DNA from: Nostoc sp. JL33
GTDB lineage: Bacteria > Cyanobacteriota > Cyanobacteriia > Cyanobacteriales > Nostocaceae
Reading direction: 5' to 3'
Length of the DNA: 64,000 nucleotides
NCBI RefSeq assembly: GCF_017114985.1
Contig: NZ_JABXKP010000064.1
Coordinates: 62,001-126,000, forward strand
Positions 52,284 through 61,727 of this stretch are shown in pieces. The notes under the pieces are model-generated. The model was not told where the DNA came from. It was given only the letters and a program-made list of their open reading frames with translations, and ran no database searches. Made by a program: the position numbers and the translations under genes. The stretch's first letter is position 1; every line of letters begins with the position of its first letter.

Positions 52284-53984
52284 ATGGATATTAAAGAATT
52301 ACTCAGACAGTATGCCTCTGGGGAAAGAAATTTTATTGGCATTAGTTTAAACAATGCTAATTTAATAGGTATTAACTTGAGCGGAGCTAATTTAAGCAAC
52401 TCTAATTTAAGAAATGCCGAGTTACACGGGGCTAATCTTCAACGAGCTATTCTTAAAGGAGTTGATTTAGAGGGAGCAAACCTACGCTATGCAATGCTAG
52501 ATGAAGCAGATTTGAGTAATGCCGATTTAATTGAGTGTAATTTTCAATATGCCAGCTTAAAAGGGGCAAAATTAGCAAACTACAAAATATTGGAAAGCAG
52601 TTTAGAAGGTGCAAATCTAGAAGGCGCAAATTTAGAAAATGCAGACATAGTTGATACAAGATTCGAGGATACAAATCTCACAAATGCTAATTTAAGTAAC
52701 GCTGAGATTGTGGAAACAAGTGGTTCCCCAGAATTAAGGTTGGCTATTTTGTGCAACACGATTATGCCAAGCGGCCATATTTGCAACGACAATTGTAATC
52801 CTGCTGCGATTAAAGATATTTTGTTGCAACGTTACGCATTAGGAGAACGAGATTTTACAAACAATTTCAGTTGTGTTGAATTAAGGCTTTCTGATTTGCG
52901 AGGAGCCGATTTAAGTGGTGTACAGCTTCCTGGTATAAAACTGTGGAATGGTCTTTGACAAGGCGTAAATCTAAGTAATGCAAATTTGAGTCGTGCTTGG
53001 TTAATTGAAATTTTTTTCCAAAATGCCAACTTAGAAGGTATTAATCTTGAAGAAAGCAACTTGAGTAGCTCATCTTTTAAATCAACTAATTTAAGAAGAG
53101 CAAACTTAAAAGGTGCTAAATTCGACGTGGGTGAACATGGTTGTGCTTTGACAAACTTAACAGATGCAGACTTCACAGAAGCTGATTTAAGTAATGCCAC
53201 TTTAGTAAGAGCTATAGTAAGTAAAGCTAATTTTACTAGAGCTAACTTAATAAATGCAAATTTAGGCAAGACTGATTTAATGCGTGCCAATTTCACCGAA
53301 GCCGACTTAACTGGAGTTAACTTGAGTGAAGCAATTTACTGCTCAGAAACAATTTTTCCTGCAAATGTTAATTTATCTCAAGCTATCCCAATTACCTCTG
53401 GAGTAGATTTATCTGGACATCACAAATATCTTTTATCTTGCAGAGATTTACACTCTCTTGATTTAAGTAGAGCTAACTTAAGCGGTCTTTACATGAATGA
53501 TGTAAATTTGAGTGGTGCAAATCTTAATGAATCTAATCTTAACAATACTCATTTAAGTTCTGCAAATTTAAAAGGTGCAAGTTTAATAGGTGCTAACCTT
53601 AGTAAGGCTTATTTAGGTGGTGCTAATTTAAGTAATGCTGATCTTAGCTATAGCATCATGACTAATACCAATTTAGTAGGAGCATTTTATAATTCGGAAA
53701 CTATTTTTCCTAATGGTAGTGATTTATCAAAAGCTATATATCTTGATTCAGGCGCAAATCTATCTAATATATTTTTCACAAGAATTAATTTAAGTAGAGT
53801 TAATTTATCTAACACAAACTTAAGTAATTCAATTTTAAAGTATATTGACCTAAGTTATGCAAACCTTAGTAATGCTAATCTAACTAATGCCAATTTGGAA
53901 GGCGCGATTTTAGATGGTGCAAATCTGGAAGGAGCAATATTCAGTACAACTATTATGCCTGATGGTAGTGTTCGGAATAACTGA
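52284..53984 (+). pseudogene. Pentapeptide-repeat protein interrupted by one in-frame TGA
   Basis: A 567-codon frame with a TGA at 52956-52958. Both sides are in the same frame and are built of A(D/N)LXX pentapeptides, so the gene was once continuous (LWNGL-stop-QGVNLSNANL). It begins MDIKELLRQYASGERNF, and a second similar start module (IKDILLQRYALGERDF) lies near residue 175, showing an ancient duplication. Four spacer motifs of the type (S/N)xTI(M/F)P(D/N/S)G mark subdomain ends. Pentapeptide proteins form right-handed square beta-helices; function unknown. Unless read through, the products are a 224-residue N-terminal part and a C-terminal part without its own good start. Confidence 0.72.
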
Positions 53985-54170
53985 TACTAAATAAATCACT
54001 ATTCCCAGATTACCCGACACAACAAACAAGCGATCGCTCCTTCAAACCTCTAGAATTGAAATCACTCGACTGAAGCTAGGGAATGAAATATAACAGCGAT
54101 GTCTGACGACAAGCCCGGAGTTTCGGAGTCTCCGGCTTTGCGTCTACGCATTTGGAATATTTGCAGATAA

Positions 54171-54569
54171 TTAGGAGCAATCATATTTTCCAGTAGTGCG
54201 ATCGTCTGCGACCGACTGGAAGTCATCGCCTGCTATTACAGCAAAACCTGTATATTGCCGTACTTTAGGATGACGAAAACCAAGAACTATATCTTCTTTA
54301 GGAACTCCTGCTTGGAGCAAATCAGTTGCTACACCTTCTTCAGTATCATCGCATTGAATCCAAATTTTTTCACCAATTAAACTTAAATGAATGGGTGTGG
54401 TATGGAGATATTTATCGCCACTCCAACCTATATCCAAAACTAAGTATTGTCCGCGCTGATCATCAAATAAAACGTGAGAGGTGTAATCATCGGGTAACGC
54501 AGTTCGATAAGCGGCATGATTTTGGAGTACGCTCTTAATAATATCTTGGTATTTTAATCGGGTATCCAT
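54171..54569 (-). CDS. xisI: XisI, fdxN-element excision controlling factor homologue
   Basis: A 132-residue XisI homologue: DTRLKYQDIIKSVLQNHAAY, LVLDIGWSGDKYLHTTPIHLSLIGEKIWIQ and HPKVRQYTGFAV. In Anabaena, XisH and XisI are needed with the recombinase XisF to excise the fdxN element in heterocysts; most homologues stand away from any element. The C-terminal 18 residues (GDDFQSVADDRTTGKYDCS) extend past the usual end and look unconserved. Its start overlaps the xisH stop by 16 bp. Confidence 0.9.
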   Translation of the reverse strand: MDTRLKYQDIIKSVLQNHAAYRTALPDDYTSHVLFDDQRGQYLVLDIGWSGDKYLHTTPIHLSLIGEKIWIQCDDTEEGVATDLLQAGVPKEDIVLGFRHPKVRQYTGFAVIAGDDFQSVADDRTTGKYDCS

Positions 54570-54973
54570 TGCACGATAGCCTCACTTTTATCATCAAAAA
54601 CAATTAGCTTGATAATTTGGTTTTTGAGTAACACTTGTCCCAATTGTATGGTAAATACGCTGTTAAACGTTAGTTGAGAAACGGCAAGATAAAGGTTGCG
54701 CTCGCTCCCCATTTCATTCAGGATTTGGCGATACAGGACATACTGCCCCAATGCTTGCTCCAAATCTTTTACGTCAGATTGTCCGACAAAACTCTTTACT
54801 TCAACAACAATTCTTTGGGTTTCTTTTTCGGCACTGATGAGACGTTCTGCACCCAAATCGGCAGATAGACGCTTTTTGCCTATTTGCAATGGAAAGGGAT
54901 CGTGGGTAATTGTCCAACCATCCTTCTGCAAGGCAAATTTCACAGTGTTGTGGTAAATATCTTTTGCTGGCAC
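54554..54973 (-). CDS. xisH: XisH, fdxN-element excision controlling factor homologue
   Basis: A 139-residue XisH homologue: MPAKDIYHNTVKFALQKDGW, KRLSADLGAERLISAEK and RIVVEVKSFVGQSDVKDLEQALGQYVLY. The D...ExK arrangement (DLGAERL, VEVKSF) shows a PD-(D/E)XK nuclease fold. It precedes xisI with a 16-bp overlap. No xisF recombinase or fdxN-element border was seen in the window. Confidence 0.92.
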   Translation of the reverse strand: MPAKDIYHNTVKFALQKDGWTITHDPFPLQIGKKRLSADLGAERLISAEKETQRIVVEVKSFVGQSDVKDLEQALGQYVLYRQILNEMGSERNLYLAVSQLTFNSVFTIQLGQVLLKNQIIKLIVFDDKSEAIVQWIPD

Positions 54974-55097
54974 ACCAAAATCCTAACGTCTAAGAATTGT
55001 AAGGGGATTTATCTATTTTGGATGTTTTTCTACACAATCTGTTAGTACGTTTTCCTCCTATTTTGCACCACCGTCTGATTGTGATCAATATTTCCCA

Positions 55098-55643
55098 TTA
55101 ATGAGAAACTTGTGTTTTGAGAACGGTAGGAATTGCCTCAAGTACTCGCTTGGCAACGTCTTCGGGTGTATCTCCCTCTCGCTCGATGATGTGCAAATCG
55201 GCTTGAGAGTAAAGTGGTGTTCGTTGTTCGAGGAGCGATCGCAATTTACCTTGAGGATCAGCATCTTGCAGCAGTGGTCTTGTGGTATCCTCAGCTAAAC
55301 GGCTGTAAATTAGCTCCACTGGCGCATCTAGCCACACGATCAAACCGTGGTGCAAGTAACCCCAATTTTCTCGCCGCAATACAATGCCCCCACCGGTTGC
55401 TATAGTCAACTTTGTAAAAGCACAAACTTGTGAAAGTACGTCGCTTTCTAACTGGCGAAACCCAGCTTCACCAACTTCGGCAAATAACTGATTGATGGAT
55501 TTACCTGCTGCTTGGGCAATGACATTATCGGTATCCACAAACCCATAACCCAATTCCTTTGCCAGTAAGCGCCCTACTGTCGTCTTACCAACGCCCATAA
55601 TCCCTATTAAGTAGAGGTTGACTCCTTGTAATAAACTGCTCAC
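55098..55643 (-). CDS. aroK: Shikimate kinase
   Basis: A 181-residue enzyme of aromatic amino-acid synthesis phosphorylating shikimate. P-loop GIMGVGKTTVGRLLA, FVDTDNVI (substrate Asp), ATGGGIVLRRENW and the lid region EDTTRPLLQ are all intact. ATG at 55643. Confidence 0.95.
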   Translation of the reverse strand: MSSLLQGVNLYLIGIMGVGKTTVGRLLAKELGYGFVDTDNVIAQAAGKSINQLFAEVGEAGFRQLESDVLSQVCAFTKLTIATGGGIVLRRENWGYLHHGLIVWLDAPVELIYSRLAEDTTRPLLQDADPQGKLRSLLEQRTPLYSQADLHIIEREGDTPEDVAKRVLEAIPTVLKTQVSH

Positions 55644-55834
55644 CAGTTGCTTCGCTCCAATTCTGAGTTCTGAGTCACAGTTTCTAATTATAAACTCAAC
55701 GACTTAATCTAGGATTTAAAAATACGGAGTTTTGCACCGATCGCGCAACCAGATAAAATTATTTGATTGGCGATCGCTAATAAACCGATAACTTATAATA
55801 TGATTTTCTTCTTATAGGAGTGTTCTTGGATAAA

Positions 55835-56176
55835 ATGTCTCAGATACCAGTAATCTCAGAACATATTGAAATTACTCTCGGTGTGTGTGGGGGTAAACCG
55901 CGCATTGCTGGACACCGAATTACAGTGCAAGATATTGTTATTTGGCACGAACGCATGGGGCTTTCCCCTGACGAAATCGTTTATCATTATCCCAGTATCA
56001 GTTTAGCTGATGTTTATACTGCTCTAGCTTATTACCACGATCATCGAGATGAGATCAGGCAACAAATTGCAGAAGGAGAAGCCTTTGTTAGAGAAGTACA
56101 AGCTGAAACTCCTTCAATCCTGCAAGAGAAACTAAAGAATCGAAATAACACAAAAAATTCGATTCCACCTAGATGA
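55835..56176 (+). CDS. DUF433 protein (putative antitoxin)
   Basis: A 113-residue DUF433 protein with EHIEITLGVCGGKPRIAGHRITVQDIV and GLSPDEIVYHYPSISLADVYTAL. The ATG at 55835 is chosen, with AGGAG upstream; a GTG at 55820 overlaps that ribosome site. It is followed by an overlapping DUF5615 gene, the usual pairing. The C-terminal tail (LQEKLKNRNNTKNSIPPR) is encoded by the overlap region. Confidence 0.82.
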   Translation: MSQIPVISEHIEITLGVCGGKPRIAGHRITVQDIVIWHERMGLSPDEIVYHYPSISLADVYTALAYYHDHRDEIRQQIAEGEAFVREVQAETPSILQEKLKNRNNTKNSIPPR

Positions 56177-56486
56177 GAATGTCAGTAATGCTATAGCAAA
56201 AGGCTTGCGTCACCGTGGTATTGATGTGACAACTACATCGGAAACACGACTGATAGGTGTATCAGATGGAGAACAGCTTTATTTTGCAATGTCTGAGAAT
56301 CGGGTAATTTTCACCCATGATGATGACTTTGTGATATTTTATCAAGGAGGTGGTATGTTTATGCACGCAGGAATTATTTACTGCGCTCACAACCGCTATT
56401 CAATTGGGGAAATATTGAGGCGTTTAATTTTAATCTCAGAAGTTCTTGAGCCAGAGGAAATGATATATAAACTTGAATTTCTCTGA
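56157..56486 (+). CDS. DUF5615 PIN-like protein (putative toxin), lacking an ATG start
   Basis: A DUF5615 protein of about 109 residues. The conserved N-terminus IRFHLDENVSNAIAKGLRHRG is present in frame, but the codon where ATG is expected is absent: upstream of ATT (56157) come CAA and AAA, then a stop. Either ATT serves as the start, coupled to the DUF433 gene with a 20-bp overlap, or translation begins at TTG 56205 and gives a 93-residue protein missing the first catalytic Asp, or the toxin is inactive. The remaining motifs FTHDDDF and AGIIYCAHNRYSIGEI are intact. Confidence 0.65.
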   Translation: MRFHLDENVSNAIAKGLRHRGIDVTTTSETRLIGVSDGEQLYFAMSENRVIFTHDDDFVIFYQGGGMFMHAGIIYCAHNRYSIGEILRRLILISEVLEPEEMIYKLEFL

Positions 56487-57358
56487 AAGGTTTTATTGTT
56501 TTACTCAAATGCAAAAAACGATACCTTCTGGTGCAAGACGCTACACGTAGCTTGCTTAACAGCAGGGTTACGCGTAACGCATCCTGGGGCGACTCCAGTT
56601 TTTCACCTTGACTGAGTATCTGGTTTGGTTACTCAGTATTTATTCTATGTTTTTATATAATCAATTAGAAAAATAAACTCTAACAGTACTGCTACTACAA
56701 CTTTGATAAGCGACATTAGTAATTTCCGCAAGAATACAACCACAAAGTAAACCTCTGAGGAATTTATTTTCAATGGATGTCAAGGCTTTTCCCTTTGCGG
56801 GTATCAAATTTACGTATAACTTTTCTAACTTTCAATTATTTTTAAATTCTACAAATTCGTCTTCTATTTAAGATGAATCAACTGCCGTCATTACTGCTAT
56901 TAATGTATTTAAAGTAACTTAGGCACTAGATTAACGATTCTCCTGTGAAATTAACATAAGCAATAAATGATCAATTTCTCAGCAATGTAGTAACCTTGTT
57001 GAAATAACTAGGTAATTGCTGCATAGCGATCGCTATGTTAACGAGAAAATTAAGATAGCTTGTTTGAAACTTTATCCAAACAATTTCTGTCTATATAAAT
57101 AATCCGGATTTTAACTCTGGTAGGTTATTTTAAGTATACATAATACTGTGTTCCTAACATCACAACGTCGTTATTCTAAAAGTTCAGTTATAACCAGCTT
57201 TGCTCAATTAAATGTTCCTGATAAAGGTGTAAATAATGACTTGTTTCCTGCGATCGCTAAAAAAACCTTACAAAGTTGAAGTTTGGACACAATAACTACT
57301 GCATATTTCACCCCAATAAGCCTGAATGAATAAATATAGTATGAATGAGGTGTCAACT
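56487..57358. other. Long intergenic region without a gene
   Basis: This 872-bp stretch has no supported gene. The left 110 bases carry a GC-rich repeat (GACGCTACACGTAGC is a small palindrome). The remainder is strongly AT-rich with short runs such as TAAATAATCCGG; it probably includes a long leader or promoter for the small gene at 57359. One HIP1-like GCGATCGC lies near 57025 and another near 57250. Confidence 0.45.
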
Positions 57359-57553
57359 ATGACTCGAATTCGTGACATTGTACAAAGAGCCTTAGCAACT
57401 GGCTATTTGACAATGGAAGCTGAAAACCAACTACGACAACTGTTGACAACCCGATATGACTTAGAAGATTTTAATGCTTTCATGACTTTGCAGGAAGCTG
57501 CCATGACTGGTAAGGTCAAGCAGGAGTCTAGAGAGCGGTGTGGCATCAAGTAG
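57359..57553 (+). CDS. Small conserved cyanobacterial protein
   Basis: A 64-residue soluble protein beginning MTRIRDIVQRALATGYLTMEA and continuing with LRQLLTTRYDLEDFNAFMTLQEAAM. I recognise this as one of a set of short paralogous proteins in Nostocales, without a known function. The ATG at 57359 follows GAGG by 8 bases, so the upstream in-frame ATGs (57326, 57341) are less likely. Confidence 0.7.
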   Translation: MTRIRDIVQRALATGYLTMEAENQLRQLLTTRYDLEDFNAFMTLQEAAMTGKVKQESRERCGIK

Positions 57554-57572
57554 AGACGTAGCCTGCTACATC

Positions 57573-58274
57573 TCACCGACGGGGGCGTTTACCATCATTC
57601 TCAAAATCATCATCATCATCAAAAAAGTCCCAATCATCATCATCCGCTTGATTCGTAGCTGGTGGCTGATAAGGGGGGATGATTACCCGGTAATCAGCAT
57701 CGTAAATTGATTCAGTTTTTCCCGCAGCCGTATTTTTTGGCTCACGGTAGCTGTAAGAGTAAACTGAACCAGACTGAGAAGTGCTTTTGGCTTCTGATTG
57801 ACGTTCGTAAGTTTTAGAGTCTCTAGGCTGTTGAACTTGAGGATTAGGGGTAGACGCTTCCTCTGACTTTTCATCAAAGTTCCAATCATCATCTTTACTG
57901 CTATTTGTCTCCCAATCATCAAATACATCACTGCTAGGCGCTTCTTTTTTAGTAGCTGGTGGTGGAGGACTGGCAGGGCCAGATGCAGGTTCTTCTCTCC
58001 GGGTTGCTTTCGCACGAGGCGAAGTGGCGGTTGAACTCCCAGGAGTTCGGCGTTGTCCTCCCACAAAATAATTGGATAAGTTAAACAAGGTAGCAATCAA
58101 TATAGATGTGAAAGCACCAGTGGCAGTACTGAACAAAATCCATATCGCTAGTGGTAATGGTTGAGTCCGCACGCCCAAAAATACTAGCGATAGGGCAGGT
58201 GACCAATTTTGGAGTAACAACAGCGTTAGTCCTCCCAGTACCGCCACCAATAGAATTAAGCGAATTACAGCCAT
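57573..58274 (-). CDS. Membrane protein with acidic low-complexity tail (LapA-like N-terminus)
   Basis: A 233-residue protein. Two N-terminal membrane helices (LILLVAVLGGLTLLLLQNW and LPLAIWILFSTATGAFTSILIATLF) resemble LapA/YciS-type domains. The rest is a Pro/Ser/Lys-rich cytoplasmic region with repeated acidic WD/DDW motifs (VFDDWE, DDDWNFDEK, DDDDWDFFDDDDDFEN). The Asp-rich end could bind cations or basic partners; function unknown. ATG at 58274. Confidence 0.72.
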   Translation of the reverse strand: MAVIRLILLVAVLGGLTLLLLQNWSPALSLVFLGVRTQPLPLAIWILFSTATGAFTSILIATLFNLSNYFVGGQRRTPGSSTATSPRAKATRREEPASGPASPPPPATKKEAPSSDVFDDWETNSSKDDDWNFDEKSEEASTPNPQVQQPRDSKTYERQSEAKSTSQSGSVYSYSYREPKNTAAGKTESIYDADYRVIIPPYQPPATNQADDDDWDFFDDDDDFENDGKRPRR

Positions 58275-58734
58275 AGCAATTTTGTCAGTTGTCAGACAAT
58301 TTTGGATTTTAGATTTTAGATTTTAGATTGACTCTAGCAATTAAGTCACTTGCTCTGTTATTTAATTTTAGATTTTGCGGAAAGTTGCGTGGGCGGCTCT
58401 GCCGACTTGAGCAAACTTTCCAAGACGGATTAAAGTAATTATTCTCGTGTTTAAATACGTTCGCAACTCTTCTCTACGAGAGGCTGCGCCAAGGAGACGC
58501 TCTCGCGTTCAGACCTTTTTAAATTTGGGATGCAAGAATCTTCTCTTCTTAGGCAACGCCCAACAATCTAAAATCCCAAATTTAAAATCTAAAATTCGGT
58601 CAGTGGTCAGTTTTCAGTTATCAGCCTGATTATTCTTCACTAATTACTGTTCACTGACTACTGACACTATCAGCCATCTCTATGATTACCCTTTTAAGAC
58701 TATTGTGAAATTTATGATCAATCTGCTGAGGGCG
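58275..58734. repeat. Intergenic region with short tandem and dispersed repeats
   Basis: The heptamer-like unit GATTTTA is tandemly repeated near 58300-58330. CTCTTCTCTACGAGAGGCTG at about 58467 is a near copy of 4590. CCCAA(A)TTTAAAATC/AAATCCCAAATTT and CAGT-rich palindromes follow. No gene is supported in these 460 bases. Confidence 0.6.
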
Positions 58735-59355
58735 TTAGCGACGACCTTGCCACCTCTGAATTGGGATGCAGTCAATATCTAGTTGATCTAAAGCACGGGC
58801 AACTACAAAATCAACTAAATCCTCGATGGTTTGGGGGTTGTGATACCAGGCGGGAATAGCCGGGACAATTCTAACTCCAACTTCTGCTAAAGAGGTTAAG
58901 TTACGCAGGTGGATGAGGCTAAAAGGCGTTTCACGAGGAACAATGACCAGCTTTCGCCCTTCTTTGAGTTGGACATCTGCTGCCCGTTCTAGTAAATCGG
59001 AACTCAAGCCAACCGCTAGCTTTGCCACTGTACTCATGCTGCATGGAATAATCATCATCCCCAGAGTGGCAAAGGAACCACTGGCAATCCCGGCTCCAAC
59101 ATCACTCCAAGGATGGCAACGCAGTTTACCCAAAAGTGCAACTCCAGCTTGCTCTCGCCAGAATTGTTCTTGCCCGGTTGGGTCTGGTGGCATCCGAATT
59201 TCCTGTTCTGATTGCCAAACCATGTAAGTTGATTTAGAGGCAACCAATTCAATACTATACTCCGCTTCTAGCAAAAATTTGATCGCGCGAACAGCGTAAA
59301 TCAGACCAGATGCGCCCGATACGCCTAAAATTAAAGGTTTGGTGTTATTTGACAC
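58735..59355 (-). CDS. ubiX: Flavin prenyltransferase UbiX
   Basis: A 206-residue enzyme that makes prenylated FMN for UbiD-type decarboxylases; in cyanobacteria this serves plastoquinone synthesis. Motifs: LGVSGASGLIYAVRAIKFL, IASGSFATLGMMIIPCSMSTVAKLA and LVIVPRETPFSLIHLRNL, then PAIPAWYHNPQTIEDLVDF. It begins 17 bp after the RNase II-family gene on the same strand, so they are probably co-transcribed. ATG at 59355. Confidence 0.93.
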   Translation of the reverse strand: MSNNTKPLILGVSGASGLIYAVRAIKFLLEAEYSIELVASKSTYMVWQSEQEIRMPPDPTGQEQFWREQAGVALLGKLRCHPWSDVGAGIASGSFATLGMMIIPCSMSTVAKLAVGLSSDLLERAADVQLKEGRKLVIVPRETPFSLIHLRNLTSLAEVGVRIVPAIPAWYHNPQTIEDLVDFVVARALDQLDIDCIPIQRWQGRR

Positions 59356-59372
59356 GTAAAATTTACTGGTTT

Positions 59373-61727
59373 TTACTCATCTTCCGAGTAAGGTTCTAGG
59401 TCATCAGGCTCAATGTCATTTGGTAAGTAGAGGTCTGAAAGCTCCTCATGGGAAGCACTACCAGTTAAACCTTTGGCGACACCATCGCTACCGACTGTTA
59501 CCAAATCAATTTGCTGGCGGTAGTAATCGACACTTTTAACTTGGACAGCGACGCGATCGCCTAGTCTATAGGAAGCGCGATTTTTGCGACCAAACAGTGC
59601 TTGTTGTCTGGCGCGATATTCATACCAGTCATCTTTGAGAGAACTGACGTGTACCAATCCTTCTACCCTCAAAGGCACACCCGGATTATTGCTGGACTCT
59701 ACCTCAGCGGCTGGTACTTCAATTTCCACAAAGAAACCGTAGGATTGAACACCAGTAATCACGCCTTGAAATACCTGACCGATGCGCTGCTTCATCAGTT
59801 GGGCTTTTTGCAGTCCGGCTAAATCGGCTTCAGCTTCTTGGACTTCTTTTTCTCGGTCGTTGATTTGGACAATTACCCTAGTCAAATCGCTTTGGAGTTC
59901 TTGTTGCAATTCTGGGGGTAAAACGTTCCAGTTAATTTCCGAGTGGCTGGAGGAGTGGCGCAGGTTAACACGTTCTCTCACACGGGTATTGCGGCGATCG
60001 CGTCCGTTTTCGAGTAGCGTGTAATACACTCTCTGCATGAGCAAATCTGGGTAACGTCGCAAGGGGGCACTAAAGTGGATATATTGCGGTAGTGCCAGAC
60101 CAAAGTGAGATCCTTTGGTGGTGCTATACGCAGATGGCTTAAGTGTATCTTGCAATAAGTAGGTAAGAACTTGCTCAGAGGGAGATTCTGCAAAAGCTGT
60201 GGTCAAATGTTGATAATCTAAGGGTTGGATATCGGCTTCTGGATCTAGTGTGAGGTCAACGCCTAAATTGACTGCCAATTTCAGCATTTCCTGAACATCT
60301 TCGACATCGGGTGTGCCTTGAACTCGCCAGATGGCGGGAACACCAAGAGCATTTAAGTGAGTTGCGATCAGTTGATTAACTAGCAGCACGAACTCCGTGA
60401 GTAGCGATCGCACTGGTAAATCATTCACCACTACAGTACCGAGAATCCCCTCATCATAGTAGGCGTTTTGACTGGGCGGCAGATTCAACTGGAGGCCACC
60501 ACGATTCAACCGTACCTGTTTCACGGCTGTTTGCAAGGCTTGGAGGTCTTGCAGTATTTGGGAAACCTGTGAGGATTGATCTTCAGATTGACCTGTAAGA
60601 ATTGCTTGGGCAAGTTCAGTACTTAGTGCAGTCTCTACGTTGATCACACTCGGTTGAATTTCCCACTCCAATACTTGCCCAGATTGGGGATCGATGGTAA
60701 TTAAAAAAGAGATGGTTAAGCGATCGCTCCCAGGTACTAAAGAACAGCGTTCTGCCACACCTGGGGGCAAGATTGGCAACACCAATTCTCCTAGATACAC
60801 TGATTTACCCCGTTTGAATGCTTCTCTATCTAGGGCTTCGTCAGGTTGGACATAGTGAGAAACATCGGTGATATGAACGCCCAAAAGCCAATTTCCGGCT
60901 AGGTTTTTTTCTAAACTAAAAGCGTTTTCTATAACTTTGGTATCGCCATTTACCCCTTCAATGGTGAGAGTAAACAAATTACGCAAATCTAACCGATTTT
61001 TCAGGTCTGCTTTCAGCAGCTTTTTGGGCAACTTAGCGGCTGCTTCTAGCACATTATCTGAAAAAGTCCGGGAAAGGTCGTGTTTGCAAGTAACTAAATC
61101 TATATCAGCAGCAGCTTCGGCATCACTGCCAAGGATTTGCACCACTCGACCGAGGGGAGGATATTGTGCCAACGGGTAACGTAAGACTTCCACATGAACC
61201 AGGTGATCGATCGCTTCTTCCAACTTCGCCCCGTTAGGCTGGATCTTCAGTTCAAACAGCAATCGATCATCTAAGGGCACAGCGCGGAAACCAGTTTCCA
61301 CCTGCTTAATTCGTGCCAGTAACGTGTGGTTGGAACGTTCTAGAATCAGCTTCACCTCCCCTTCGGGAGACCGACGGCGACTGCCTTCTTTAAGAACTCT
61401 AACCAAAACGCGATCGCCATTCCAAGCATTACTCAGATGACTTTCGCGGATGTAAATATCCTCAGATCCTTCCACATCTTGAATAGCAAAGCAAAAGCCT
61501 TTACTAGAACAACGGAGTTTTGCCTCGATTATTCCCTCTTCTGAGACACGCCGATACTTACCCCGTTCTTTTACTAAAATACCGATTTTTTCAAGAACAT
61601 CTAAGGCAATGTGAAGTTTTTGTAAACTTTTTTCATCTTCACAGCCAAGTTTCTTTTCCAAAACCTTTCGAGCTACCAATTTATCATCGGTGAAATTGGC
61701 AAGGAGTGTAGCGATTGAAAATTCCAT
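59373..61727 (-). CDS. RNase II/RNase R family protein with degenerate catalytic motif (Zam-like)
   Basis: A 784-residue protein with full RNase R layout: N-terminal winged-helix region, cold-shock domains (LRCSSKGFCFAIQ), RNB domain (about 210-590) and a C-terminal S1 domain (GQVFQGVITGVQSYGFFVEIE). RNB landmarks HITDVSHYVQPDEALD and HFSAPLRRYPDLLMQR are intact. But the Asp cluster that binds the catalytic metals (DAKDFDDA in active enzymes) reads GDTKVIENA at about residues 261-269, so three of four Asp are replaced. Size and this degeneration suggest the cyanobacterial Zam protein, tied to acetazolamide resistance in Synechocystis, rather than active RNase R; the link is from memory. ATG at 61727. 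Confidence 0.85.
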   Translation of the reverse strand: MEFSIATLLANFTDDKLVARKVLEKKLGCEDEKSLQKLHIALDVLEKIGILVKERGKYRRVSEEGIIEAKLRCSSKGFCFAIQDVEGSEDIYIRESHLSNAWNGDRVLVRVLKEGSRRRSPEGEVKLILERSNHTLLARIKQVETGFRAVPLDDRLLFELKIQPNGAKLEEAIDHLVHVEVLRYPLAQYPPLGRVVQILGSDAEAAADIDLVTCKHDLSRTFSDNVLEAAAKLPKKLLKADLKNRLDLRNLFTLTIEGVNGDTKVIENAFSLEKNLAGNWLLGVHITDVSHYVQPDEALDREAFKRGKSVYLGELVLPILPPGVAERCSLVPGSDRLTISFLITIDPQSGQVLEWEIQPSVINVETALSTELAQAILTGQSEDQSSQVSQILQDLQALQTAVKQVRLNRGGLQLNLPPSQNAYYDEGILGTVVVNDLPVRSLLTEFVLLVNQLIATHLNALGVPAIWRVQGTPDVEDVQEMLKLAVNLGVDLTLDPEADIQPLDYQHLTTAFAESPSEQVLTYLLQDTLKPSAYSTTKGSHFGLALPQYIHFSAPLRRYPDLLMQRVYYTLLENGRDRRNTRVRERVNLRHSSSHSEINWNVLPPELQQELQSDLTRVIVQINDREKEVQEAEADLAGLQKAQLMKQRIGQVFQGVITGVQSYGFFVEIEVPAAEVESSNNPGVPLRVEGLVHVSSLKDDWYEYRARQQALFGRKNRASYRLGDRVAVQVKSVDYYRQQIDLVTVGSDGVAKGLTGSASHEELSDLYLPNDIEPDDLEPYSEDE

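Noticed and set aside
29289..53984. Alternative genetic code or stop-codon recoding as the cause of in-frame stops
   Set aside because: All housekeeping genes here read normally and end at TAA, TAG or TGA; no consistent reassignment fits both TAA and TGA cases.
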